A stretch of 64,000 bases of DNA from Luteimonas wenzhouensis (GCF_007859305.1 NZ_VOHE01000001.1:1-64000); one strand, 5' to 3'; positions 27,204-38,130 are shown, counted from the stretch's first letter. Notes: generated by a model from the letters alone, not told the origin. Program-made: numbers and translations.

Positions 27204-28106
27204 GTGGCCCTGCCCGACCGCGTGCGCATCGTGGAGGTCGGGCCGCGCGACGGCCTCCAGAACGAACGGGCCATGGTGCCCACCGCGGCCAAGATCGAGC
27301 TGGTCGACCGCCTCTCCGCCACCGGGCTGCAGACGATCGAGGCAACCAGCTTCGTCAGCCCGAAGTGGGTGCCGCAGCTGGCCGATGCCGCCGAGGTGTT
27401 CGCCGGCATCACCCGGCGGCCCGGCGTGTCCTACCCCGTGCTGGTGCCCAACCTGCAGGGCTACGAACGCGCGCTCGCGGCCGGTGCGCGCGAGGTGGCG
27501 GTATTCACCGCCGCTTCCGAGGCGTTCAACCTCAAGAACACCAACGCCGGGATCGACGCGTCGCTGGAGCGGTTCGCGCCGGTGCTCGAGCGCGCCCGCG
27601 CCGACGGCGTGCGCGTGCGCGGCTACGTCTCGACGGTGCTCGGCTGCCCTTACCAGGGCGAGGTGCCGCTGGCCGACGTGGTCCGCGTCGCCCGCGCCCT
27701 GCACGCGATGGGCTGCTACGAGGTCTCGCTCGGCGACACCATCGGCGTCGGCACGCCGATGCGCGCGCGGGACATGCTGCGCGCGGTCGCGGCCGAAGTG
27801 CCGATGGCCGCACTGGCGGTGCATTTCCACGACACCTGGGGCCAGGCGCTGGCGAACGTGCTGGCCTGCCTGGAGGAAGGCGTGGCGGTGGTCGACAGCG
27901 CCGTGGCCGGCGCCGGCGGCTGCCCCTACGCGCGCGGCGCCTCGGGCAACCTCGCCAGCGAGGATCTGGTGTACATGCTCCACGGCATGGGCCTCCACAC
28001 CGGCGTGGACCTCGACCGGCTGGCCGACACCGGCCGCTGGCTGGCCGGCCTGCTCGGACGCGAGACCGGCAGCAAGGCGGGCCGGGCACTGGCGGCGGGC
28101 GGATGA
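27204..28106 (+). CDS. liuE: Hydroxymethylglutaryl-CoA lyase
   Basis: 300-residue TIM-barrel enzyme cleaving HMG-CoA to acetoacetate and acetyl-CoA, the last step of the leucine pathway. It has the metal/acid start motif [23 protein letters not shown], the His pair in VHFHDTWGQ, and the signature loop [17 protein letters not shown] with its catalytic Cys. GTG start at 27204 with gGAGgac immediately upstream, one base after the liuD stop. Its stop overlaps the ATG of the next gene by four bases (ATGA). Confidence 0.94.
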   Translation: MALPDRVRIVEVGPRDGLQNERAMVPTAAKIELVDRLSATGLQTIEATSFVSPKWVPQLADAAEVFAGITRRPGVSYPVLVPNLQGYERALAAGAREVAVFTAASEAFNLKNTNAGIDASLERFAPVLERARADGVRVRGYVSTVLGCPYQGEVPLADVVRVARALHAMGCYEVSLGDTIGVGTPMRARDMLRAVAAEVPMAALAVHFHDTWGQALANVLACLEEGVAVVDSAVAGAGGCPYARGASGNLASEDLVYMLHGMGLHTGVDLDRLADTGRWLAGLLGRETGSKAGRALAAGG

Positions 28107-30652
28107 CGACGGCGGACCTTCCGGGCATCGCCCGCCCGCCGGAGGATGCGGCGGGAATCGCGGCCGGCCTGGAGGCCGCCAGCCGCGACCCCACCCTGCC
28201 GGCCGGCCTCCGGGCACTGCTCGCCGCCGCGCGCGACGCGCTGGTCGCGGCCGTGGGCGAAGCCGAGGACGCGCGCCTGGGCTACCGCGCCCTGTTCGAC
28301 GCGGTGCCCGACCCGGTGAGCATCATCGACGAGGACGGCATCGTCCTGGACCTCAACAAGGCCGGCATGGCGGCCTACCGCCGGCCGCGCGAGGAGATCG
28401 TCGGCCAGCCGATCGAGGTGCTCAACCCCGACCTGCCGCGCGACCACATGGTGCCGGTGCTCGAGGCGCTCGACCGCGGCGAGACCTACGTGATCGAGGT
28501 CGCCAACATGCGCGGCGACGGCAGCCGCTTCCCGGTCGAGGTACACTCGGCCGGCTTCATGTACGGCGGCCGCCGCTGCATCGTCGCGGTGGCGCGCGAC
28601 CTGACCGCGCGGCGCATGGCCGAGCTGCGCTACGGCCAGCTGATGGAGGTGATCGACAAGGGCGTGCTGGTGCTCGACGGCCGCGGGCGCATCGTCCAGG
28701 CCAATGCGGCGGCGATGCGCATCCTCGGCGCCGAAGGCCATGCCGACCTGCGCAGCTGGTGGAATCCCGACGACTGGACCATGGTCGACAAGGACGGCCG
28801 CCCGCTCACCTTCCGCGAACTGCCGCCGGCGCGCACCCTGCGCACCGGGCGCGCCACCGGCAGCGAGGTGGTCGGTCTGTACCACCGCCCCGAGCGGCGC
28901 CTGCGCTGGCTGTCGGTGAGCAGCGTGCCGCTGTTCGCGCCGGGCGCCAGGCGCCCGAGCCAGGCGCTGTCGTTCTTCAGCGACGTCACCGAACTCAAGC
29001 GCGACAGCGCCCTGTTCGACCGCGCCCAGGCCCTGGCCCGCATCGGCGGCTGGGAATGGGAGGTCGACCGCGACGCGCTGTACATGACCGACCAGGCGCT
29101 GCGGATCCTGGGCGACCGCCCGGTGCGCCGGATCGCCGACCTGCTCGTCGCGCTGGCCCGCGAGGACCGCGCGCGCCTGGAGCAGGCCCTGCGCAGCGCC
29201 ACCACGGACGGCGGCACCGTGGACCTGGAGGTGCAGGCTTCGCGCGCCGACGGCAGTCCGCTGTGGCTGCGGATCATCGGCGAGGGCGAGGCCGGGCGCA
29301 GCGAGGGCACCAGCATCACCGGCACCTTGCAGGACATCACCGAGCGCATGCTCGAGCGCGAGACCCTGCGCGTGCGCGCGCGCACCGATCCGCTCACCGG
29401 CCTGCTCAACCGCGATGCGATGCTGTACGAGATCGAGACCCGCCTGCGCGAGCCGACCCACGGCGGGCTGGCGGTGCTGTACATCGACCTCGACCGCTTC
29501 AAGATGGTCAACGATGTGCTCGGCCACGCCGCCGGCGACGAACTGCTCGACGCCGCCGCGCGCCGGATCTCGCGCGCGGTCGGCACCGAGGGGCTGATCG
29601 CGCGCTTCGGCGGCGACGAGTTCCTGGTCGCCTGCAACACCCGCGACGACCCCGAGCGCCCCGAGCGCATCGCCGACGCGATCCTCGAAGCGTTCACCGA
29701 GGGGTTCCGCTTCGGCTCCGAGGAGTTCGCGATCACCGCCAGCATCGGCATCGCCCGCGCGCCGCGCGACGGCGACCGGCCGCAGCTGCTGATCCAGAAC
29801 GCGGATGCGGCGATGTACGACATCAAGCGCCGGATCCGCAACGGCCGCCAGGAGTTCACGCCCGAGCTCGCGCAGTCGCAGGAGACCCGGCTGCGGATGG
29901 AAACCCAGCTGCGCCGCGCGACCGACAACGCCGAGTTCCGCCTGCTCTACCAGCCGCAGGTGGACCTGCGCGACGGCCGCACGGTCGCGGCCGAGGCGCT
30001 GATCCGCTGGCAGAACCAGCAGTTCGGCGGCATGCGCCCGGACCATTTCATCGGCCACGCCGAGAGCACCGGCGACATCGTGCGCATCGGTGGCTGGGTC
30101 CTGCGCGAGGCCTGCCGCCAGGTGGCGCAGTGGCGCGACCAAGGCCTGGGCCTGGTGCGGGTGGCGGTGAACGTGTCCTACCGCCAGTTCCTGGTGGAAG
30201 ACTTGGCGCGCGCGGTGCGCGAGGCGCTGGAGGAGCACGACCTGCCCGGCCCCGCCCTGGAGCTGGAGTTCACCGAACGGGTGCTGATCGAGGACGCGCC
30301 CGACACCCTGCGCACCTTCGAGGCGCTGCGCGAGATGGGGGTGATGCTGACCATCGACGACTTCGGCGAGGGCTACAGCGCGCTCAACTACCTGCGTCGG
30401 CTACCCATCCACGGCCTCAAGCTCAGCCAGCTGTTCGTGTCCGGGGTGCCGGGCAACCAGTCCGACGTCGCGGTCTGCCAGGCGGTGGCCGGCATCGCCC
30501 GCAGCCTCGGCCTCGGGCTGGTGGCCGAGGGCATCGAATCCGATTCGCAACGGCGCTTCCTGCTCGAGCTCGGCATCCAGTTCGGCCAGGGCTTCCTGTT
30601 CGCGCCGGGCCTGCCCCCGGACGAGTTCGCGCGCCGCTTCGCCAACCGCTGA
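28103..30652 (+). CDS. PAS-PAS-GGDEF-EAL cyclic di-GMP signalling protein
   Basis: 849 residues, cytosolic (no membrane helix). Sensory part: PAS around 60-175, a second PAS-like unit around 175-300 and a third at about 310-425 (each ending in DxTE/DxTA-type linkers). GGDEF domain with an intact G503-GDEF507, but no RxxD inhibition site upstream. EAL domain with E631-[30 protein letters not shown] and FGQGF, so the residues needed for c-di-GMP hydrolysis (E, N, E, D, D, K, E, Q) all appear present. It may make, break or switch c-di-GMP according to the PAS signal. The ATG at 28103 overlaps the liuE stop by four bases, tying its production to leucine catabolism. Confidence 0.92.
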   Translation: MTTADLPGIARPPEDAAGIAAGLEAASRDPTLPAGLRALLAAARDALVAAVGEAEDARLGYRALFDAVPDPVSIIDEDGIVLDLNKAGMAAYRRPREEIVGQPIEVLNPDLPRDHMVPVLEALDRGETYVIEVANMRGDGSRFPVEVHSAGFMYGGRRCIVAVARDLTARRMAELRYGQLMEVIDKGVLVLDGRGRIVQANAAAMRILGAEGHADLRSWWNPDDWTMVDKDGRPLTFRELPPARTLRTGRATGSEVVGLYHRPERRLRWLSVSSVPLFAPGARRPSQALSFFSDVTELKRDSALFDRAQALARIGGWEWEVDRDALYMTDQALRILGDRPVRRIADLLVALAREDRARLEQALRSATTDGGTVDLEVQASRADGSPLWLRIIGEGEAGRSEGTSITGTLQDITERMLERETLRVRARTDPLTGLLNRDAMLYEIETRLREPTHGGLAVLYIDLDRFKMVNDVLGHAAGDELLDAAARRISRAVGTEGLIARFGGDEFLVACNTRDDPERPERIADAILEAFTEGFRFGSEEFAITASIGIARAPRDGDRPQLLIQNADAAMYDIKRRIRNGRQEFTPELAQSQETRLRMETQLRRATDNAEFRLLYQPQVDLRDGRTVAAEALIRWQNQQFGGMRPDHFIGHAESTGDIVRIGGWVLREACRQVAQWRDQGLGLVRVAVNVSYRQFLVEDLARAVREALEEHDLPGPALELEFTERVLIEDAPDTLRTFEALREMGVMLTIDDFGEGYSALNYLRRLPIHGLKLSQLFVSGVPGNQSDVAVCQAVAGIARSLGLGLVAEGIESDSQRRFLLELGIQFGQGFLFAPGLPPDEFARRFANR

Positions 30653-30693
30653 CGCCGGCCGGCGGGCGCGCCGGCCGGCCGGGCGCGGCAGGC

Positions 30694-30699
30694 TAGAAT
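30694..30699 (+). promoter_or_regulatory. Putative -10 element for SDR gene
   Basis: TAGAAT 30 bases before the SDR start, in a GC-rich gap; the -35 is unclear. Confidence 0.35.
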
Positions 30700-30729
30700 G
30701 GGCACCTGTTTTCCTGACGGCAGTCCTCC

Positions 30730-31500
<771 letters not shown>

Positions 31501-31551
31501 GCCCGCCAGCGCCCGCTCCCGTCCCTCCGAACCCTCCCCCACCACGACCGT

Positions 31552-32118
31552 ATGAAAGCTTCCGAGATCAAGAAGGGCACCGTCGTCGAGCACAACGGCG
31601 GCGTCTACCAGGTGCGCGACATCGAGCGCAGTTCGCCGCAAGGGCGCGGTGGCAACGTGCGCTACCGCTTCATCATGTACAGCGTCCCCGGCGGGAACAA
31701 GCTCGACGCCAGCTTCGACGCCGAGGACCAGCTGGCCGAGGTCGAACTGCTGCGCCGCCAGGCCACCTACTCCTACCGGGACGGCGACGCCTTCGTGTTC
31801 CTCGACGACGAGGACTACACGCCCTACACGCTCGACGCGGACGCAGTGGGCGAAGCGGCCGGCTACATCACCGACGGCCTGTCGGGCTGCCATGTGCAGC
31901 TGATCGACGAGCAGCCGGTGGCGCTGCAGCTGCCGCAGCACGTGGTGCTGGAAGTGGTCGACACCCCGCCCGAGCTCAAGGGCGGCACCGCCACCAAGCG
32001 GCCGAAGCCGGCCAGGCTCAGCACCGGGATCGAGATCATGGTGCCCGAGTACATCGGCAACGGCGAGCGCGTGCTGGTGAACACCACCACCGGCGAGTTT
32101 GGTGGTCGCGCCGACTGA
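31552..32118 (+). CDS. efpL: Elongation factor P-like protein EfpL (YeiP)
   Basis: 188 residues with the three beta-barrel domains of EF-P: KOW-like domain I (1-64), OB domain II and OB domain III ending in [12 protein letters not shown]. In the loop that reaches the peptidyl-transferase centre EF-P has a modified Lys or Arg; here the loop is SSPQGRGGN with R32 and is longer than in EF-P, as in EfpL (YeiP), which helps ribosomes past proline runs. This is relevant in a genome with Pro-rich proteins such as the autotransporter at 11330. Start ATG 31552; no strong Shine-Dalgarno. Confidence 0.88.
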   Translation: MKASEIKKGTVVEHNGGVYQVRDIERSSPQGRGGNVRYRFIMYSVPGGNKLDASFDAEDQLAEVELLRRQATYSYRDGDAFVFLDDEDYTPYTLDADAVGEAAGYITDGLSGCHVQLIDEQPVALQLPQHVVLEVVDTPPELKGGTATKRPKPARLSTGIEIMVPEYIGNGERVLVNTTTGEFGGRAD

Positions 32119-32133
32119 ACGTCCGGTGCCGGC

Positions 32134-33948
32134 TCAGTCCGGCGCTTCCGCGGCGAGCGCGCGCAGGCGTTCGCCGATCCGTTCCAGGTTGCCTTCGGCG
32201 TCCCGCAGCCGCCTGCGCTGCCGCTCCGGCAGCCAGGCGAGCGCGGTCTCGTACAGCCCTGCATGCGCCGCGCGCAGGCGCGCGTCGACCTCGGCGACGC
32301 GCGTGGCAAGCAGCTCGCGTTCGGCCTCCTGCGGCAGCCCGTAGCCGGGGCCGGGCAGCAGCACGGCCGGCCGGCCCGCGCCGGCGCCGTCCGACCACAG
32401 CGCCTGCAACAGCGCTTCGACCGTGCCGTCCCCCTCGCCATCGCGGCGGTAGCGGCGGCGCAGGGTCTCGCGCGCCCGCGCCTGCTCCTGCCGCAGCGCC
32501 GCCTCCTCCAGCACCAGCAGGGCCGCTGTGGCGCGCAGGCCGCCGCGCACGAGCCATTCGCCGCGTACCGCCGGATCGAGTCGCAGCCAGGCATCGGCGT
32601 TGCGCGCCGGCAGCGCCAGTTCCGCGGAGGCGACCGCGTACATCTGGCCGAAGTGGCGCGCCAGGGAATCGAAGCGATGCCCCAGGCGCAGCGCCTCGGC
32701 CTCGTCCCCGAACACCGACGCGTCGGCGATCCCGGCGCGTTCCAGGCGCCGCAGCAGCCCGGTGGGCGTGATGCTGCGCATGCGCTGGCCATCGAGCCCG
32801 GGCAGCGCGTCGTTGAGCAGCTTCCAGGCTTCCACCGCGCAGTTGCTGGTGACGAACCGGTAGCGGCCGTCGTAGCTCCAGTGCACGCGCGCGGCGCGTT
32901 CGAGCAGGCGTGCGACCTGGTCCGGCCCCAGCCGCAGCGGCACCGAGCGCAGGCCGCGCAGTTCGATCCGGGTGTACTCGTCCACCACCTGCGCCAGCGG
33001 AAGCACGAACAGGCGCGAGGGATAGCCGCCGGTCAGGCCGCGCCAGTTCGAGACCTGGAGGTCGTCGACGAAGGCGCGGAACGAGAGCACCAGGTGGTGT
33101 TCCAGGTCGAGCCGGCAGTCCGGCCCTGGCGCACGGCCGGGCGCGCACACCACCAGCCGCAGCATGCCGTGGCCCCAGCGGCTCATCGGCGAGGCGTCGG
33201 GTTCGGCGAGCAGGTAGTCCACCCCGGCGACGCGCGCCGGATCCAGCGCCAGCAGCTGCAGGCCCGCCCCGGCCTCGCCGGCGGCTACCAGCGGCAGGGC
33301 ATCGTCGCAGTCCACCTCCGGCAGCCGGGGCGCTCCCAGGCGCGCGACGAAATGGCGATGCAGCGCCGGCCGGCGGCAGGCGTAGGCGGGGTCAAGGAGG
33401 AAGTGTTCGAGGTTGACCGCGAGGAATTCGGCCGGGGACGCCAGTTCGTAGGGATCCGGGCTGCGGTCGCGGAAATCGTTGCGCCCGGTTCGCAGGCCCA
33501 GCCGCAAGGGGCGCACCGGCCAGCCGGCCAGGTCGAGCAGGCGCGGATCGCGCGACAGGCCGCCCGCGGGCGAGCGGTCGAGGACGTGCGCCAACTCGTG
33601 CAGCAGCGCCGCCAGCGCGGCGCGTGCGCGCGGATCGTGGTCGTCGGCCCGGTCGCGCGCCATCCAGCCGGCCAGCAGGCGGCGGTCGAGGCCGATGCGG
33701 CCGTTGCGGGTGCGGCCGTGTACGCGCTCAGGCAGGTCGTCGCGCCAGCGCAGCATGACCTCGCGATCGAGTCCGGCGGCCAGACGCGGCGGCAGGCGCG
33801 AGGTCGCCGCCGCCACGAGGTCACGGCTGGCGGCCAGCTCGGCAGGCGACAGCCCCTCGCCGTCGACCGCCACGCGCGGCTGCGCCGCGGCCGCCGCGGC
33901 GCAGGCCAGCAGCCCGGAGAGGCAGAGCGCGCGGAAGCGTCCGCGCAC
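32134..33948 (-). CDS. DUF4105 envelope protein with HELAH metalloprotease-like motif
   Basis: 604 residues. A signal peptide (1-22, ending AAAQ) predicts export. In the first third, LLHELAHVLD resembles the HExxH zinc-protease motif. The middle carries the DUF4105 (Lnb-type N-terminal) segment: SPMSRWGHGMLRL...LSFRAFVDD and the SNCAVEAWKLLND region with a Cys that may be catalytic in a papain-like fold. The C-terminus is helical, charged and likely coiled. GTG start at 33948 with a poor Shine-Dalgarno. It lies five bases after the DUF2388 gene, a pairing also seen in Pseudomonas, so the two act together, probably in the envelope. Substrate unknown. Confidence 0.75.
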   Translation of the reverse strand: MRGRFRALCLSGLLACAAAAAAQPRVAVDGEGLSPAELAASRDLVAAATSRLPPRLAAGLDREVMLRWRDDLPERVHGRTRNGRIGLDRRLLAGWMARDRADDHDPRARAALAALLHELAHVLDRSPAGGLSRDPRLLDLAGWPVRPLRLGLRTGRNDFRDRSPDPYELASPAEFLAVNLEHFLLDPAYACRRPALHRHFVARLGAPRLPEVDCDDALPLVAAGEAGAGLQLLALDPARVAGVDYLLAEPDASPMSRWGHGMLRLVVCAPGRAPGPDCRLDLEHHLVLSFRAFVDDLQVSNWRGLTGGYPSRLFVLPLAQVVDEYTRIELRGLRSVPLRLGPDQVARLLERAARVHWSYDGRYRFVTSNCAVEAWKLLNDALPGLDGQRMRSITPTGLLRRLERAGIADASVFGDEAEALRLGHRFDSLARHFGQMYAVASAELALPARNADAWLRLDPAVRGEWLVRGGLRATAALLVLEEAALRQEQARARETLRRRYRRDGEGDGTVEALLQALWSDGAGAGRPAVLLPGPGYGLPQEAERELLATRVAEVDARLRAAHAGLYETALAWLPERQRRRLRDAEGNLERIGERLRALAAEAPD

Positions 33949-33953
33949 GGGGA

Positions 33954-34253
33954 TCAGCGGGCCAGGATCGCCCGGGCCAGGTCCAGGTCGCTGGCCCCGC
34001 GGGCCGCCGCGTCGTGCTCGCGCAGCTGGCGCAGGGCCGCCTCCAGGCGCGCGCCGCGGATGGCGCCGTCGCTGGCCACGAACAGGGCGGCGTCGTCGCG
34101 CGCGGCCAGCACCACCTTGTCGTCGCCCGAACTGCTGCCCGACGAGGCGGACGTCCCGGCCGAGGTGGCGCCGCCCGTGGTCCCGGCGAAACTCCCGGCC
34201 CAGGCCGGCGCGGTGCAGGCCAGCAGGGCGGCGGCCAACAGCAGTCGCTTCAT
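33954..34253 (-). CDS. DUF2388 periplasmic protein
   Basis: 99 residues: signal peptide (1-19, AWAG), a Gly/Ser/Thr-rich spacer and a conserved end KVVLAARDDAALFVASDGAIRGARLEAALRQLR typical of DUF2388. Small secreted proteins of this family are found next to DUF4105 genes. AGGA lies 8 bases before the ATG at 34253. First gene of the two-gene operon with 32134-33948. Function unknown. Confidence 0.8.
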   Translation of the reverse strand: MKRLLLAAALLACTAPAWAGSFAGTTGGATSAGTSASSGSSSGDDKVVLAARDDAALFVASDGAIRGARLEAALRQLREHDAAARGASDLDLARAILAR

Positions 34254-34335
34254 CGCGGATGTCCTGAGGGAAAACGTGGCGGAAGCATATCGCGGCCTCT
34301 GCGGCAGCGGCTGAACAGCACTCTGGCGGCGGGCC

Positions 34336-35721
34336 TCAGGGATCGAACAGCTTGCCCGGGTTCATCAGCCCGTCCGGATCGAGCACGCGGCGGATGCCGC
34401 GCATCACCTCGATCTCCGCCGCGCTGCGGGTCGAGGACAGGTAGGGCTTCTTGACCAGGCCGATGCCATGCTCGGCCGAGATGCTGCCGCCGTGGCGCTG
34501 GAGCGCGCCGGCCAGCAGCCTGGTCACCCGTTCGCAGTCGGCCACGAATGCGTCCTGGGCCATGTCGTCGGGCTTGAGCACATTGATGTGCAGGTTGCCG
34601 TCGCCGATGTGGCCGAACCAGACCACGTCGAAGTGCGGGTACTCGCGCGCCAGCAGGGCCTGGGTCTCGGCGAGGAAGGCCGGCATCGCCGAGATCCGGA
34701 CCGAGACGTCGTTCTTGTAGGGCACGTAGCGGGCCACGCTCTCGGTAATCCCTTCGCGCAGCCGCCACAGCTGCGCGGCCTGGGCCTCGCTCTGGCTGAT
34801 CACGCCGTCCACCACCCAGCCCTCGCCCACGCAGTGCTCGAAGGCCTCCAGCGCCGCGGCCTCCTCCGCTTCGCCGGCGGCGAATTCGGTGACCACGTAG
34901 AACGGGTACGTCTCGGCGAACGGCGGCTGCGCGCCGTGCGCGACCACGTGGTGCAGGGCGCGGTCGGTGAGGAACTCGAAGGCCTCCAGCCGCAGCCGCG
35001 CGCGCAGGGTGGAGAACACCTGCATGAGCGCCTCGAAATCCGGCAGTGCCAGCAGCATCACGCTGGTCGGCGGCGGCGGGTCGGCCAGGCGCAGGGTGGC
35101 CTCGACGATGATGCCGAGCGTGCCCTCCGAGGCCACGGTCAGGTGGCGCAGGTCGTAGCCGCTGGAGTTCTTGACCAGGCCACGGCCGACGTCGAGCAGT
35201 TCGCCGCGCCCGTCCACCAGCTTCAGCCCGGCCACCCACTCGCGGGTGTTGCCGTAGCGGATCACGCGGATGCCGCCGGCGTTGGTGGCGATGTTGCCGC
35301 CGATGCTGCACGAGCCGCGCGCGGCGAAGTCCACCGGGTACGCGAGTCCGCGTTCGCGGGCGGCGTTCTGCACCGCCTCCAGCGGCGTCCCGGCCTGGAC
35401 GGTGAGCGTGCGGTCGACCGGGTCGAAACCCAGCACCCGGTTCATCCGTTCCAGGCTGACGACCAGCTCGCCGTTGGCCGCGACCGCGCCACCGGACAGG
35501 CCGGTGCGTCCGCCGGAGGGCACGATGGCCACCCCGGCCCCACGTGCCCAGCGCACGATGGCCTGCACCTGCGCCACCGAGGACGGCAACGCGACCGCCA
35601 GCGGCGCGGGCGTCCAGCGCCGGGTCCAGTCGCGGCCGTAGTGCTCGAGGTCGGCGGGATCGGTGAGCAGGCGCAGGTCGGGCAGCGTCTGCACGAGCCC
35701 GGCCAGGCGCGGGTCGGTCAT
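34336..35721 (-). CDS. FAD-linked oxidase, probable D-2-hydroxyglutarate dehydrogenase
   Basis: 461 residues, with the FAD_binding_4 (PCMH) domain (VPSGGRTGLSGGA; GSCSIGGNIATNAGG) and the FAD-oxidase C-domain (WFGHIGDGNLHINV; SISAEHGIGLVKKPYL, holding the metal/substrate His residues). These enzymes oxidise D-2-hydroxy acids (D-lactate, glycolate, D-2-hydroxyglutarate) and pass electrons to ETF or quinones. It is divergent from serA. In Pseudomonas D-2-hydroxyglutarate dehydrogenase recycles the D-2-hydroxyglutarate made by SerA, so this substrate is favoured. D-lactate is the alternative. The ATG at 35721 gives the normal family length; the frame is open upstream. Confidence 0.85.
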   Translation of the reverse strand: MTDPRLAGLVQTLPDLRLLTDPADLEHYGRDWTRRWTPAPLAVALPSSVAQVQAIVRWARGAGVAIVPSGGRTGLSGGAVAANGELVVSLERMNRVLGFDPVDRTLTVQAGTPLEAVQNAARERGLAYPVDFAARGSCSIGGNIATNAGGIRVIRYGNTREWVAGLKLVDGRGELLDVGRGLVKNSSGYDLRHLTVASEGTLGIIVEATLRLADPPPPTSVMLLALPDFEALMQVFSTLRARLRLEAFEFLTDRALHHVVAHGAQPPFAETYPFYVVTEFAAGEAEEAAALEAFEHCVGEGWVVDGVISQSEAQAAQLWRLREGITESVARYVPYKNDVSVRISAMPAFLAETQALLAREYPHFDVVWFGHIGDGNLHINVLKPDDMAQDAFVADCERVTRLLAGALQRHGGSISAEHGIGLVKKPYLSSTRSAAEIEVMRGIRRVLDPDGLMNPGKLFDP

Positions 35722-35955
35722 CGTCGGGAGTGCGTGCGGCGGGAGCGCAAGCGTGCCAGTCGCGATGTCGGGCGTCCAGCGCAGGCGCATTCGCCATCGC
35801 CTGGGGAACCGGTCGACCCGGCGCGTGACACTGCGCTCGACGCGGTTCGTTTCCGGCGCAACGAACCCCGCGCGCAGTGTTCCGTCCATCGCGGCCGTTG
35901 TTCCGCATGCCGCGCCAAAAATGTCCTTGTGCAGCGCGGAAAACCCCGTCGCTTC

Positions 35956-35964
35956 TGGGATAAT
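35956..35964 (+). promoter_or_regulatory. Extended -10 promoter element of serA
   Basis: TGGGATAAT (TGn plus GATAAT) ends 37 bases before the serA ATG. No good -35 hexamer at 17 bases, as expected for extended -10 promoters. The 280-base divergent gap (35722-36001) shows no other gene. Confidence 0.45.
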
Positions 35965-36001
35965 GCCAAGCCCATCCACACAGCACGGGACTCCCACGCG
36001 C

Positions 36002-37240
36002 ATGACCCCCCTCACCTCGTTCCCCAAGCAGGACATCCGCGTGGTGCTGTTCGAGGGCATCAGCCAGAGGGCGGTGGAGGTGTTCCATGACGCAGGCTAC
36101 CGGCAGGTGGAGCTGCTGCCCAAGTCGCTCACCGGCGACGAGCTGATCGGGAAGGTGTCGGGCGCGCACATCATCGGCATCCGCTCGCGCACCCAGGTCA
36201 CCGCCGAGGTGATCGCGCATGCGCGCAAGCTGATCACGATCGGCTGCTTCTGCATCGGCACCAACCAGGTCGACCTGGAAGCGGCGCAGCTGGCCGGCAT
36301 CCCGGTGTTCAATGCGCCCTACTCCAACACCCGCAGCGTGGCCGAGCTGGTGGTGGCCGAGGCGATCATGCTGATGCGCGGCATCCCGCAGAAGAACGCC
36401 GAGTGCCACCGCGGCGGCTGGAGCAAGTCGGCCGCCGGCAGCCACGAAGTGCGCGGCAAGACCCTGGGCATCATCGGCTACGGCCACATCGGCACCCAGG
36501 TCGGCGTGCTGGCCGAGGCGCTGGGCATGCACGTGCTGTTCCACGACATCGAGGCCAAGCTGTCGCTGGGCAACGCGCGCGCCGCGGCCAGCCTCGACGA
36601 CCTGCTCGAGCGCTCGGACGTGGTGACCCTGCACGTGCCCGAGACCCCGGCCACCCGGATGATGTTCGGCGCCGCGCAGATCGCGCGGATGAAGTCCGGT
36701 GCACACCTGATCAATGCTTCGCGCGGCACGGTGGTCGATATCGACGCGCTGGCCGCGGCGCTCGAATCGGGCCACATCGGCGGCGCGGCGGTGGACGTGT
36801 TTCCGGTCGAGCCCAAGGGCAACGGCGAGCCCTTCGAGTCGCCGCTCACCCGCTTCGACAACGTGATCCTGACCCCGCACGTGGGCGGCAGCACGCTCGA
36901 GGCCCAGGACAACATCGGCGCCGAGGTCGCGGCCAAGCTGGTGCGCTACAGCGACAACGGCTCCACCCTGTCGGCGGTGAACTTCCCCGAGGTCACCCTC
37001 CCCGAGCACGCCGGCAGCCACCGCATCCTGCACATCCACCGCAACGTGCCGGGCGTGCTGTCGCGGATCAACGAGCTGTTCTCGCGCGAGGGCGTGAACA
37101 TCAACGGCCAGTTCCTGCGCACCGACGCCAAGGTCGGCTACGTGGTGATGGACATCGCGTCCACGCCGGAGATCACCTCGCGCCTGCGCGCCGCGCTCAA
37201 CGCCATCGAAGGCACGCTGCGCACCCGCGTCCTGTACTGA
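36002..37240 (+). CDS. serA: D-3-phosphoglycerate dehydrogenase
   Basis: 412 residues, the size of the E. coli-type enzyme with a C-terminal ACT domain. First step of serine synthesis: 3-phosphoglycerate to 3-phosphohydroxypyruvate with NAD; this type also reduces 2-oxoglutarate to D-2-hydroxyglutarate. The Rossmann motif is GIIGYGHIGTQVG (about 155-167), with NASRGTVVD and the catalytic His in LTPHVGGSTLEAQ. ACT domain at about 340-412 (HRNVPGVLSRINELF), the usual site of serine inhibition. The ATG at 36002 follows an extended -10 element. Confidence 0.95.
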   Translation: MTPLTSFPKQDIRVVLFEGISQRAVEVFHDAGYRQVELLPKSLTGDELIGKVSGAHIIGIRSRTQVTAEVIAHARKLITIGCFCIGTNQVDLEAAQLAGIPVFNAPYSNTRSVAELVVAEAIMLMRGIPQKNAECHRGGWSKSAAGSHEVRGKTLGIIGYGHIGTQVGVLAEALGMHVLFHDIEAKLSLGNARAAASLDDLLERSDVVTLHVPETPATRMMFGAAQIARMKSGAHLINASRGTVVDIDALAAALESGHIGGAAVDVFPVEPKGNGEPFESPLTRFDNVILTPHVGGSTLEAQDNIGAEVAAKLVRYSDNGSTLSAVNFPEVTLPEHAGSHRILHIHRNVPGVLSRINELFSREGVNINGQFLRTDAKVGYVVMDIASTPEITSRLRAALNAIEGTLRTRVLY

Positions 37241-37424
37241 GCGGCCGCGCAAGCCGGCGTCGTCCGCGCGGCCGGCGGAGACGCGGCGGCCGGCACGGAA
37301 CCGTGGCGTCGGCGGGCCGCCATCGCGCCTTCATCGGCCGTGGCTATGCTGGGCGGGTCCGCAGCACGCCGGACCGCCCGCGCCGATGCAGGCAGTAACG
37401 GCGCCCATCGCAGAGGAGTCCGCA

Positions 37425-38108
37425 ATGCCCCGAGTTCCCACCGCGTTCCTGTTCGACCTCGACGGCACCCTCGTCGACAGCGTCTACCAGCACGTGCTGG
37501 CCTGGAAGGAAGCGCTCGACCGTGAAGGCGTGGACCTGTCGGTCTGGCGCATCCACCGCAAGATCGGCATGAGCGGCGGCCTGTTCACCAACATCCTGCT
37601 GCGCGAGACCGGGCTGGAGATCACCGAAGACCGGCTCGAGCGCCTGCGCGCCTGGCACGCAGAGGCCTACAACCGCCAGGCCGCGGCCGGCGCGATCCGT
37701 CCGCTGCCCGGCGCGCCCGAACTGCTCGCCTACCTCAGCGCCGAAGGCATCCCCTGGGCGATCGCGACCAGCGGCCGGATGGAGACCGCGGCGCCGAACA
37801 TCGCCGCGCTCGGGGTCGATCCGGCAAAGGTGCCGGTGATCACCCGCGACCAGGTGCGCTACGCCAAGCCCGACCCGGACCTGTTCATCGCCGCCGCCGA
37901 ACGCCTGGGCGTGGACATCGCGCATTCGCTGGTGATCGGCGACAGCATCTGGGACATGCTGGCCGCGCAGCGCGCCCGCGCCCTGGGCGTGGGCCTGCTC
38001 TCGGGCGGCTACGGCCGCGAGGAGCTCGAGCGCTCGGGCGCGTTCCGGGTGTACGACGACCCGGCCGACCTGCTCCGCCACGTGGACGAAGTCGCGGCGC
38101 GGCGCTGA
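37425..38108 (+). CDS. HAD-family hydrolase (phosphoglycolate phosphatase-like)
   Basis: 227 residues. HAD motif I is FDLDGTLVDS (nucleophile D10, acid D12), motif II is the Thr/Ser in IATSGR, and motifs III/IV are KPDPDLF and GDSIWDM. The cap is the small alpha-helical type, as in phosphoglycolate/beta-phosphoglucomutase-like phosphatases. The exact substrate cannot be told. GAGGAG precedes the ATG at 37425. It lies 184 bases after serA in the same direction; that gap shows no other feature. Confidence 0.85.
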   Translation: MPRVPTAFLFDLDGTLVDSVYQHVLAWKEALDREGVDLSVWRIHRKIGMSGGLFTNILLRETGLEITEDRLERLRAWHAEAYNRQAAAGAIRPLPGAPELLAYLSAEGIPWAIATSGRMETAAPNIAALGVDPAKVPVITRDQVRYAKPDPDLFIAAAERLGVDIAHSLVIGDSIWDMLAAQRARALGVGLLSGGYGREELERSGAFRVYDDPADLLRHVDEVAARR

Positions 38109-38130
38109 CGCGGCCGCCGCGGCGGCCGGC

